64,000 nt of DNA from Fremontodendron californicum. Its lineage: Eukaryota; Streptophyta; Magnoliopsida; Malvales; Malvaceae. Positions 10,751-21,780 of the stretch are shown here, piece after piece (positions within the stretch are counted from its first letter, which is position 1; each line of letters opens with the position of its first letter). The stretch lies in NCBI GenBank assembly GCA_030761205.1, contig JAULJL010000011.1:11212501-11276500 (forward strand). The letters are read 5' to 3'. Under the pieces are notes generated by a model that worked only from the letters and a program-made list of their open reading frames with translations, was not told the DNA's origin and did no database searches. The position numbers and the translations under genes are program-made.

Positions 10751-12109
10751 GGGTAGACAATAGATGGGAGTGGGTGTCGGGACCTAGTTTTGTTGGTCAA
10801 GGCAGTAGATGAAAGTGATGGTTGGCATCAAGGGTGGCTGCTGAGAATGGTTTGAGAGAGATGGAGAAAGAAATGAGGCTTTTGGGAGAGAGAGACGGTA
10901 GAGTAGAAATTAGAAAAAATTGGTCAATACAATTTTAAGGGTACATTAGTCTTTACAATGTCTCACTTAACAATTTTTAGTTTTTTCATTTCTTTTTTAT
11001 AAATTATTCCTATCCATTAGACTTTAGAGTGATTAATTTTTTTGTATGGCATGTTTTTCAGATTTACCCATGAAAGAAAGAGTATTGCAGGGTTCGAACT
11101 TCGAAGTTAGAAGATACAAAAATCTTGAAACTAACATTACAATTAATTATTGCAAGTAAATTAAAACGAACCTGTGAAAGCAACTTGGCCTTCAGCTACA
11201 GCTTCTAAAGTTGGCCTTTTGTCTTAGTTAAGTGAAACTGTAATTACATTTCTTCCCGGCACACTTACTCTCTTCATCTTTCAAGTCAACCAAAGTCTTC
11301 AAAACTTCTACTTACTATAGTTAAAAAAAAAAAAAAAAAAAAAACCTCGTTGACTTGCAGGGTTTTCACGCTATCAGGAAAATGTTGGGTCATTTGTTCA
11401 ACAACGCTAAGAAACGAAGCCTGGATCTTCTAAGAGAGTTCCTTTCAACTTCAAAGCAAAGCATTCATTTCCTCTATTTTTCAACTTCACCCTGCATAAT
11501 ACAGCTTCCATGGATTGGGTTACAAAATATAATCTCCCTAAAATAGGAGCTAAAACTAAACAACATGATTTCAAAACTATGAAAACTTTCCTTGCAACCC
11601 ATGAAACACATCCTCGTATAAATACGAACTCTCGAAGAAACAACAAAAGCTTTCACCTTCCAAGTTAAGTTTTGGGTCTGTTCGGCTGGCTGTAGTTCCC
11701 AAATTTTCCTGAGACGACCGTCTCAGATAATGCATCCCAATGCTTGATAGTTAGTAATATTAATCACCCTCCATTTAGAACTACCAAATTTCAGTAACAG
11801 TAAAATATAATATTGCAAGATTGTCCACTCACTCCCAATTTTAATTTTCCCTTGAGCCTCCAATAGCACGCGAAAAGGGACTATCTTTGAGAAGGAAATG
11901 GAAAAGACAGCTCCCTAATAACATTCACAACTACATGTAAGCGCTCGCGATACTATTAAATTTTTTGAAATACTATTAAATTCATGTCCGCGATAATCAC
12001 GACACATTACGTAATGACCGCGAACCCGCAACCGTGATTTAGAACTATGATTGGAGTAGTCAAAAAACAACAAATGGCTTCTCAAATGCTTCCTCTAAAT
12101 CACACTTAC
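10751..12109. other. No recognisable gene; unknown repeats or intergenic
   Basis: There is a 20-odd base A run near 11322-11343 and a short open stretch on each strand around 11355-11650 that I cannot assign. Around 11955-12050 there are small CG-containing phrases ('cgcgata') of unknown nature. Nothing else is supportable. Confidence 0.4.
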
Positions 12110-13190
12110 TGCTTTAGGATTCCTGGACGCAACACATGAAGGTTGATTGTTTGACAAATTCCAAAGTTTTACCTGCAGCAAATGAAGATCAACCAATGAA
12201 ATTACCTAAACTATATTCATAACTTTCTATAGTATATGAAAACGCTAAAAGAAAACCTTCATTTACCATTTTATCCATGGATCTAGTTGCAAGAAGCTGT
12301 GAGAAAATAAAACTGTCATGCAGAGGAAATAAATAACTTGACCAAGGAATGAGAAAGAGACATGGGTTTGTACATTTGGTGCTGCAGGACTATATGAAAA
12401 GGTGCAAGCAGCTTTCTCATGTGCACGGAGAGTAAAACTTGATTTTGAATTGAAGATGCATCAAACTTGGCGGCTCGAATATCATAACCTCTGACTGTAC
12501 CAACTTCAGAACTCACCTGATTAAAACTAAAAATATCTTAATATGCACCCAATTAACAAAGATAGCCTTCCTTCTCTCTGTTTTTAAATGGAAGAAATAA
12601 ATAGCATCTCTAAAGCATTAGTCCTAAGTAAAAGGCTGAAGCACACACCACAAATGAGTACTCATGCCAAGCATTCAACCTCAGCAGTGACTGACCACTT
12701 AAAACCAGAATGAGACCGTACTCTCCCATCCTTCTGCAATGTATAACGACGGTAAAAGTATACGTCTCAATACCTTGAAAGCAATTAAAGGAGAAAAACC
12801 AAACACAAATTGCTTTGGCAGTACAGTAGAAACCAAACAAAAGTTGCTTTAGCAGAACCGCTGAAAGCTATGTTGCTCCGACTCTTAATTGTTCTTGAAG
12901 TATCCGTATCTGACACCCGCATCCAACACATATCCGGACTTGGGTATGAGGATATGATCCTCCAAGGACCCTCCAAATTCATGGAAATCTTAAAAAAAAA
13001 AAAAAATTAAATATACCCGTATCAGACACATATCCGTGTCCGACACTCACACCCGAGCCGAGTAACATAGGCTGAAAGCATGTACAATTTTTAAGCAGGT
13101 AAACAATTTAATTACCATGACAACTGAACGATCAAAAGATCCACTAAGAAGAACTTGTGGCACATGATGATTCCAAGCAACTGCTTGAAA
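12110..13190 (-). pseudogene. PWP1: PWP1 (periodic tryptophan protein 1) WD40 pseudogene, internal exons
   Basis: PWP1 is a nucleolar WD40 protein linked to ribosome biogenesis. On the minus strand five exon-like blocks read in family order: 13115-13190 (FQAVAWNHHVPQVLLSGSFD), about 12650-12733 (KDGRVRSHSGFKWSVTAEVE), about 12340-12516 (SSEVGTVRGYDIRAAKFD then HEKAACTFSYSPAAPN), 12267-12296 (LLATRSMDKM) and 12110-12172 (VKLWNLSNNQPSCVASRNPK). GT-AG borders are mostly kept. The second block has lost about 10 bases after the codons for VECLAW, which breaks the frame; the third needs a frame change within it; and the GxTD motif of the fourth is altered. The first and last exons are missing. A MITE sits in the first intron. 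Confidence 0.85.
12868..13070. mobile_element. 203-bp MITE in the PWP1 intron
   Basis: The ends are near-inverted repeats: ctatgttgctccgactc at the left and gagccgagtaacatag at the right. The 8-bp flank gctgaaag occurs at 12860-12867 and again at 13071-13078, a clean target-site duplication. Inner sequence contains repeated phrases such as 'catatccg' and 'gacac', as in a widespread dicot MITE type with CTATGTTGCTCGGACTC ends that I recall. An 8-bp TSD fits hAT-like elements; a Mutator-like 9-bp reading is possible. It has no coding capacity. Confidence 0.85.
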
Positions 13191-13814
13191 CTGCAAAGTT
13201 TACAAAGAAGAATATTTAAATTTAGAGCAACAATTAATAACAAAATTGATTAAGTAGTTACAAGTTATAACTGAGATTGATGTAGAAGGCAAAATTACAG
13301 TGATGGTTTTCATATAATATTTGTCATAGAATATAACAATCTAAAGGATGAAGAACAAATTATGAGTACTCAAACACAAAAATAAACAAATTTTACAAAT
13401 TACCCACTTCTGCAGTTCCAACCATCTTTTGTTTTAGTATTTATTAATGCTTTACAATGAAGATGAAATCAGCAAGTGCCACATATGAGCACTACAACAT
13501 CTCAATGCTTGTTCTGCTCAGCGAGATATATATACCCACACATATATATACAGCAAAACATTAATCCAATCAGTGACAGGAAAAGACTGATGACTAGATC
13601 AAATAGACAGCCCCAGAATTAGCTTGACCCTACCTTGTAGATAATATTCATCCAATTATTTTAATATCCTAAAATTTTCATCTAACAGTAGCATAGGAAA
13701 TATCTACTCAATGCCACTCCATTGAGTTGTGGAGATGAAACTTAGATTCAAACAACATATGTAGCATATATGCATTATTAAGTGCAGATAGAGATTTGTA
13801 TTTGTTTCCTTTTA
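13191..13814. other. No gene seen
   Basis: AT-rich sequence between the PWP1 fragment and the TAT-A LTR. It may include PWP1 intron. I see no exon of the missing PWP1 N-terminus. Confidence 0.4.
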
Positions 13815-16800
13815 TGTCGCAACCTAAAAAATAACAAGTCTCATTGCGAGATTTTATTATTCGTTAAATGTGACATTAAAAAATTGAGAAAAAATCGACT
13901 TAATTCCTCTTGAAAAATAAAAGTTTTGAAAATGACCTTGAAAAAGATATGGAGTCGCCACCAATCTTTTTTGGCTAGGTGTGATCGGCCACCTATTAAA
14001 ACCGGTTTTGTAAAATATTTTAAAATTAATTAAAATATTTTAAAAACCAATTTCAAGTCTACGTTTTAAACCAGAGAAAATCAAAGAAAGCGGGTTCGAG
14101 ACTCGTTTACGTGCGGGAAGGATTAGCACCCCCACAATGTCCGTATAAAAACGGTACCTTATTAATCGTGTGTTATCTCAAGTTTCGGTAAAAAGTCGAT
14201 TTTAAATTTGGTATTTCAAGTTAATTCCTAATTTAAAGAAAAATAATTCCATTTTTATTGGAAATAATCTAGAATTTATTAATTCAAAATTTTCCTATAT
14301 TTCCTGACAAACGTGGCAAAATATAGAAAATTTTTATTATTTCGAAATTTTTTCCGAATTATTCTAGTTTTAAAGAAGATATTCCGTTATTAATGCTAAT
14401 TGATATATCCTCCCCAGCAAACCCGGCAGAGAACTCATGAATTATTTTAACTCAGGAATATCTTTATTTTATTGAAAATCATTGTCTTATTTTAAAACAT
14501 ATTTTAAAAAAATATGAATATGAAAATGTGTGACATAATAAAAATGACATGTAATAATCTAAATGAAATGATATAACCTAAGTGTCATAATATATTCTAA
14601 GTGAAATGAATATAACCTAAGTGACATGATATATCCTAAATGGAATGCAATATCCTAAGTATCATGATATATTATAAATGAAATGAAATATCCTAAGTAA
14701 CATAATAAATTCTATATGAAATGAAATGACTTAAATGACATGAAAAATTTAAATGATATGGCATATGTTAAATGACATGGCATATTCTAAATAATATAAT
14801 CTAAATGACATGAAACATAAAATAATGCTATCATGTGATATGCATGAAAATAAAAATAATAATGCATGAATATAGTATATGCTAAATAATGTGACAAAAA
14901 TAAATAACTAAATAAAAAGCATAGGATAGTATGTAATATTCAAAACCATATAACAAACAATCATAACACCATAAAATAAATCAAAATAATAACAATATCA
15001 TAGCAAAAATCACATATTATATAGTATGCATGAACATGGAAAATGCAATGCATGAAAATGTATTTTTTCCTTTAATTAAGGAAATCCGTATATCTAAAAA
15101 GATATCCGGCTACCTTAGGAAAATATATCAAATTAAATTTTCAAAAATCATAATACTTTGTGATTGTTTGAAAACAATTTTGAAAAACTTGAATGAAGAT
15201 TAAAACCCTAGCCAAACCCTTTTAAAAACGGCTCTAATTTCCTAAGTTTAAAATCTCGGACTTGACCACTTTTGACCCGAACTCTATAAAAATCATTTTT
15301 TAAGTTTAAAATGGCTTAGAAACCAACCTAAAATAGTAGCCAAATTTCCTAATCAGCCCCCTCTAAGTAACTTAGCCAAAACAGAAAAATGATTTTCCTT
15401 CAAATTCAAGTCTAACTCCACTTTCCAGTTTTAAAACACAATTTTTTAACCTATTTTTAAAAATTCAAAAAAATATAAAAAAATACTGAAGACTCATAAC
15501 ACGTAAAAATACACGAAAAAAATTGGCTTAATTTTCTGATCAAAGATAACTTCAAAAAAAAAAAATCGGCAAAGTTCGAAAACTGGGTGAAAACTGTTTT
15601 ACCAAAACACTTTTTTTTTTTGCCTTTGATAAAATCATTTAAAAATCAAAGTAAAAATGTTGGAGACTTTCCTAAGGACCTACAAACAGTAGCTAAAACA
15701 TTTAAAAACCTTGGACAAAAATTGGCTAAGTAAAAAAATACAAAGGTAGAATAATCAATTTGAAAACTCTTTAATTTTCCACAAGTATGCTCAAGTGAGC
15801 ATAAATTTGAGCCATTAATTGGCCTAAGTCATAAATCATGTGGCATGACATGAAATGCATGAACATACAGCAAATTAAATGCACGAAATGCATGATTTAA
15901 AACCTAAATGACATGAAAAATGCATGGCATAGAGAATATGGCCTAGACCTAAAATGAACTTGCATGGCATTTAATGCAACCTAGGTCTAAAATGCATGAA
16001 ATGCATGGCAATGTAAGCCAAACCTAGACCTAATGAATGCGTGGCAATAACACAAACACATAGCATTCTAAACCAAAATACCCAAAGTAAAGGCATGAAA
16101 ATGCAAACCTATCAACTAGCATGATGAAAATGCACATAGGAAGCACAAAAAATTGAAGTAGTCGAATGGACCCTAGCTCAAGATAATCATGGCATTTTCA
16201 CAAACACATGGCACACTAAATTTCAAAACACGTGAAATCATAGTAAGGAAGATGCAAACCTATCAATTAGCATGATGAAAATGCACTTACAAAGCATAAA
16301 AATGGAGGATAGCCGAATGGACATGAGCTCACCAAGATGGCATTCAAGCATGGCATTTTCACAAACACATGACATACTAACATGCAAGACTAAATAGAAA
16401 CATACTAAACCATGCAAACATGAAGTAAAGGCATGCACAAGACTAGACATTTTCACAAACACTTAGCATAGTAAAATGCAAATCATGAACAACTCAAAAA
16501 TGTTGAAAACAGAAAATTTGAAAATGGTAAACAAAGGAAGTAAACATGAAAACAAGAGAATAAAATAAAAAATAGAGGTAAATAAGCAACAAAATTAAAA
16601 CAAGCTTTATATTTTGTTATTTGAAGAAAAATATAAGACATAAAAAACATGCTAATCATCACCAACAACATGAAATAAAAACTAACATCAACCATTTAAG
16701 AAAAACTAGGCCATTCGGCCACTCCTAAAATCATGAAGAAAAATTTGTTTTTCAAAGTTTTTTCAAGAAAGTGTATAAGAAGAACTTGAAGAAGAAGCTT

Positions 16801-18876
16801 AAAAACACTTATTCAAAAACTAAAATCAAAATAAATTCACCAAATATCAAATGAAAACATCAAATTAAGAATGGAAATGCAAGAAAAGTGCAAGAGTATG
16901 GTGCTTTAAGCTACCTCTAAAAGCTATATTGCAAGCTTTTCCTCTTCTTACTTTTTTTTTGCATTTCTAAATTTTCTTTTTTGCCTTTCAAAAATGGAGA
17001 GCATTCATCAAAATTAGAGTCAATGAAATGAAGAAGAGACCCCTCTCTATAGCCTTGGCCGGTTGGCATTCCATCTAGAAGCTAGGTGGTTATTTTTTCA
17101 TCCAATGGCTATCACTTAAAGATGCTTTCTATGTAAAATTTTCACCATTAGATTAGAATAACCAGCCCTTTGAATTATGATGTCATGAAGATGATGTCAT
17201 AAATAAGATTATAAATATGACATCACTCCTCTCCATCCATTGGTCCATTTGTTGCAAACTCAAAGTCTTGATCACAAAAATAACTAGCTTCCTTTTCACT
17301 CTTGGCCCTTTGATTAAAAATAAAAAAATATCTGCCCTCCTTTGGGCCTTGTCCGGCTGCCTCTTCACCTTCCAGCCCGTGCTTCATTTTTTTTAAATGC
17401 AAGAAAAGGCCCTTTTCGGTTTTTTTTTTGATAAAATGACCTTTTTGACCCCCAAACCTAAATAAATAGAAAACGGACTCCAAATTCAAATTTTATTTTT
17501 TCAATACTTCCAAAATGATAAAAAATTGAATTCTGAAAGTTTTCAAAATTTTTGAGCCCATTTACTATTTTTTTAGAATTTTCTTTCGAAATTGCCCTTT
17601 TGTGCACCCGAACTTTTACCATTTTGTAAACGAACTCCAAATCTGATTTTTTCTTCACCAATATCTTTCAAATAATTTAAACGTGAGATATACAAATTTT
17701 CAGAATTTTTGGAGCTCATTTGCTATTTTTTCGGGATTTATCTGCTTGAATTTCTGCATAGTGCGCCCGGGATTTGGCCATTTTACAAACGAACTCCGAA
17801 TCCATTTTTTTTTTCCAATATCTTCCAAATAATTTAAGAATGCGATCTGAAAATTTTCAGATTTTTTGGAACTCATTTGCTATTTTTTCGGTATTTATCC
17901 TTTTGAATTTTTACATAGTGGGCCCGGGATTTGGCCATTTTGTAAACGAACTCCGAATCGAGATTTTATTTCACCAATCTGGTCAAAATGATTTAAGAAT
18001 GAGATCTTCAAATTTTTATAATTTTTGGAGTTCATTTGCTATTTTTCCCAAATTTTCTAATTTTGCCCTTTTACCTTTGAAGCCTGGTTTTGCTCAAAAC
18101 AATTATGATTTCATATTTTTTTCATGGGCCTTTGTCATATATTGAATTGGAGTTCGTCCAAAAACGTCCAGTTTTTATGTTCAAATTCCCTTCCGATTTG
18201 ATTTTTCCTTTTTCTCACAGTCGGGAATTTTCTCGTTTTTCCATTTTTACTCCAATCGGCTCTTTTCTCGGATTTTCTTCAAACTGAGCCTTGGGATATC
18301 CTAGTTTACTCACTCCTCATCAATTAGGGACTTTAGTTTTACCGAATCGGGCCATTTCTGTAATTTTTCCAATTTCACCAAAAGCCACTAAAAACCCTAA
18401 TTTTCGATTTTCTTCCGGATTGACTTTTCTTTCAGTTTTTTCTTCCGAGTATCTTCTCCATTACCCGTAGTCAGTGCTTATCTTTCATTTGGAACCTTTT
18501 TCGATCAATTTGATCGTTTAAGCATTTTTCCCAAATTTCTCGAACTAGGGTTTCCTTTCTACTGAATCTCCGTAACCTAACTTTCGAACTTCATATTTTT
18601 CAATGTAGACCTCGGATTATCAAAATTCTTTAACCACTTTTCAATTGAACTTTGAATCTTGATTTTAAAAGTGGATTGACTTTTTTAGTAGTCGACTTTT
18701 TGGGGTTGACTTTTTTGAGGTTGACTTTTTCAAGTTTGACTTTTTATGCTTGCCTTCTTAGACTAAGTCTCAGAGTACCACCTGCAGGATGAGAAAAGCC
18801 TTTTTGCATTCCGAAACATCAATTTAGGAAGAAAACATACCTGATTTAGTGGTCCAAAAAAAATTAGGTGTCTACA
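13815..18876 (-). repeat. TAT-A 3' LTR (about 5.06 kb)
   Basis: Starts tgtcgcaacc and ends ggtgtctaca on the plus strand, giving TGTAGACACC...GGTTGCGACA on the element strand. These are the same ends as the TAT-B LTR at 54003-59150. It contains degenerate short repeats: 'ctaaatgacatgaaat' types at 14500-14830 and 'aaatgcatgacatg' types at 15840-16480. A cluster of TTGACT motifs lies at 18675-18742. Several short open frames inside are chance products of T-rich sequence. Cutting of this LTR at 17584-17588 marks the start of the tandem duplication. Confidence 0.88.
18675..18742 (+). promoter_or_regulatory. Cluster of TTGACT (W-box-like) motifs in the TAT-A LTR
   Basis: Four TTGACT motifs and one TCGACT within about 65 bases, 130 to 200 bp inside the U3 end of the LTR. 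TTGAC(C/T) is the core site of plant WRKY factors. The cluster recurs in copy 2 (34898-34965) and in TAT-B (about 54137-54205). Regulatory use is inference. Confidence 0.45.
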
Positions 18877-18889
18877 GGTGCCCCTCTTT
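18877..18889 (-). promoter_or_regulatory. TAT-A polypurine tract
   Basis: The element strand reads caaagaggggcacc directly before the LTR start TGTAGACACC. This places the 3' LTR boundary. Confidence 0.75.
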
Positions 18890-19089
18890 GACTATTGCTA
18901 AGAATCAGGAATCAGGCAAAGATAAACAAATACTAATTTTGTCCGGTTAGTGAAATTACATGTGAAGAGAAGGGAAAGGGGTTTTCATTCATAATTTTTT
19001 GTTGTTGGAAAAAGCTATAAATTGAAGATTTTTTCCTTAAATTGAGTTCCCTGACTTATCAAGGCTTGACCTGTCTTAAGAAAATGGGT

Positions 19090-19735
19090 TCGATTAGCAA
19101 AGTGAAAATTGTGCCCGAAGGTCTTAAAAAGGTGTGCCTGGAGGTCTTATCCATGATTTAAAGAAAAACTATGCCCAGAGGTCTTGAAATGGTTCCCGGA
19201 GGCCTTATCCGTGATTTGGAAAATTATGCTGTATGCGACTTTAAAAGTGATGCCCGGAGGTCTTAAGAATGGTGCCCAGAGGCCTAATCCGTGATTTTGA
19301 AAAAAATGCGCCGTATGAGACTTTAAAAATGATGCCCGGAGGCCTTATTCGTGATTTGGAAAAAATGTAGGTCTTATCCATGATTTAAAGAAAAACTATG
19401 CCCAGAGGTCTTAAAATGGTTCCCGAAGGCCTTATCTGTGATTTGGAAAATTGTGCTGTATGCAACTTTAAAAGTGATGCTCGGAGGTCTTAATAATGGT
19501 GCCCGGAGGCCTTATCCGTGATTTTGAAAAAAAAATACGCTGTATGAGACTTTAAAAATGATGCCCGGAGGCCTTATTTGTGATTTGAAAAAAATATACT
19601 GTATGCGACTTTAAAAATGATGCCTGGAGGTCTTAAGAATGGTGCCCGGAGGCCTTACCCGTGATTTTAAAGGAAAGATTATGCCTGGAGGTCTTAAGAA
19701 AGGTGCCCTGAGGCTTTATCCGTGATGAAAATACC
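19090..19735 (-). repeat. TAT-A 3' UTR tandem array 1
   Basis: Degenerate repeats of the type 'tgcccggaggccttatccgtgattt', alternating with 'ggtcttaagaatgg' and 'ctgtatgcgactttaaaa'. About eight higher-order units of 70 to 130 bp. Non-coding. The copy 2 equivalent is about 35313-35958. Confidence 0.85.
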
Positions 19736-20345
19736 TTGACGATGGTCTTAAGGCTCGATTCATTCGATAAACAGAATGAATTCGATTTAAAACAAAAGGA
19801 AATACCTCGACGATGGTCTCGAGGCTCGACTCATTTGATAAACAGAATGAATTCGATTTAAAACAAAAGGAAATACCTCGACGATGGTCTCGAGGCTCGA
19901 CTCACTTGATAAACAGAATGAATTTGATTTAAAACAAAAGGAAATACCTCGATGATGGTCTCGAGGCTCGACTCATTTGATAAACAAAATGAATTCGATT
20001 TAAAACAAAAGGAAATACCTCGACGTTGGTCTCGAGGCTCGACTCATTTGATAAACAGAATGAATTCTATTTAAAACAAAAGAAAGTACGTCGACAATGG
20101 TCTCGAGGCTCGACTCATTTGATAAATAGAATGAATTCGATTTAAAACAAAAGGAAATACTAACAATGATCCTGGGTTTGATTCATTTGGAAAAATAAAT
20201 TTAACTTGAAAATGAAAGGAACATACCTTGACGGCAGTCTCGAGGCTCGACCTATTTGAGAAGCAGAACGAGTTCGATTTAAAAAGAAGCATACCTCGAC
20301 GGTGGTCTCGAAGCTCGACTCGTTTGAGAAGAAGAACGAGTTTGA
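19736..20345 (-). repeat. TAT-A 3' UTR tandem array 2 (about 71-bp unit)
   Basis: At least six close units of about 71 bp, each with 'tcgacgatggtctcgaggct', 'gataaacagaatgaattc' and 'aaaacaaaaggaaat', then two more diverged units to 20345. A 102-codon chance frame crosses it and is not a gene. The copy 2 equivalent is about 35959-36568. Confidence 0.9.
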
Positions 20346-21780
20346 TTTGGGGAAGCCAAAGTTTTCCTGATTCCTGCAATGTTAGCTAAATGCAATGATG
20401 AGAATGACATGCTTTGCAAATGCTTGTATGTTTCCTAAGGATGAATGCAATCAAATGATTGTGTTATGATTTCTAATCCATGGTTTCTTTGAGGTTCACA
20501 GATTATCTGACTTCATGATGGAGTCTTCAATTGTTCACTGATGCCCCACTTAAGGAACCTTTCACTCAAGATAACTTGTCAAACAGTCCCAGTTTCTGAC
20601 TTTCGCTGAAATTCACAAATTTTCTGATTTCATGACGGAGTCTCCAACACATTGTTTTTCTTTACTTGGTGAACTTTCCAAACCTTTCCTAAATTTTAAA
20701 TCTAGTCCTTAGTAATACTTTGAAATCTTTTTATTTAAAGATTTTTATGTTTACTAATCATCATTCAATTTAATAACAATCATGATGCATCTCAAAATGT
20801 ATGAAAGAAAATATGAAACAAGCAAATGTCATAAAAAGGATAACAAGAATTTATTGCAACAAATGTTTTAAAATGATAAAAGTGAATATCACGAATATAA
20901 GAAACTAATGTAAAGTTTTAAGTTGTAGATGCCCCGGATACGGAATATCTTGGACCTTGCTTTTTCAAACCATCTGAAATTTCTCTTGAATGAGCAATTT
21001 ACTTGGGTAATCCCTCGGCTTTCATAGTTACGTCAGATTGAGTTGTTCCCCTTTCCTTTGATTTTCAGATACTCTCTCCCCCTTTACACAGAGCCTTGAT
21101 TCAAACCTTAATCAATACTTGAGCTGCCATTTGTGGGTTTTTAACTCAAGTGTCCCCCATTCGATATTAAGTCGCCTTTTGCGGGTTTTCGACTTAAACC
21201 TCTCCTTTTACATTCTTTTTTCATTTTTATTTTTTTGTCTCTTTTTTCTTGTATTCTACTATGCATCTGAGAATTCTAAATGCTTCCAAGGTAAAAATGT
21301 CAATTCAAAAGATGTGATGAATTCTGAGAAAAAACCTTTCAAATTAAATATCCATGCTTGATCAAAATGGACTTTAAAAGCACGTAATGTAGGCCAAGGT
21401 TCGGGTTTAGAAAGAAAGGATAAAATAGGCCCAAAATGTGTTCAAGGGTAATTGGATCAAAGATCATTTCTTAAGGAGGATTTATTCTTGAAACATTTTT
21501 CCCATTTTTTTGGACTTTTTTTTCTTTTTCTTTTTCAATCTTTTTCTTTCATTACTGGCTTTCATTTGCCATTCTTTGATTTTGCATTTTTCGATGGCTC
21601 TCTTTTTTGCCATGATTCTTTATTATTTTTCCTCGCATTTGCCCTCAAGTGTAGAGGGTGATCCTTGATCAAGGTTTAAAGAAAGAAATAATTCCTAATG
21701 CTCAAAGAGGTGACTAAGGATAATTTCTTCTTTTTTTTAATTTTTTTTTAATTTTTCATTTTTTTTTTCATTTTTTTCCT
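20346..21780 (-). other. TAT-A 3' UTR, non-repetitive part
   Basis: No credible ORF. T-rich runs lie at 21480-21560 and 21728-21780. The stretch 21360-21720 matches, in reverse complement, 63540-63960 of TAT-B, which supports assigning both to the same element family. Confidence 0.7.

Noticed and set aside
17774..18287. Phe-rich plus-strand frames
   Set aside because: T-rich LTR sequence read by chance; present again in copy 2 and diverged in TAT-B.
19090..20345. Regularly spaced repeats resembling a CRISPR array
   Set aside because: Units are degenerate, have no unique spacers and lie in the 3' UTR of a plant retrotransposon.
20071..20379. 102-codon minus frame
   Set aside because: Runs through the 71-bp tandem array and shows repeat-derived peptide only.
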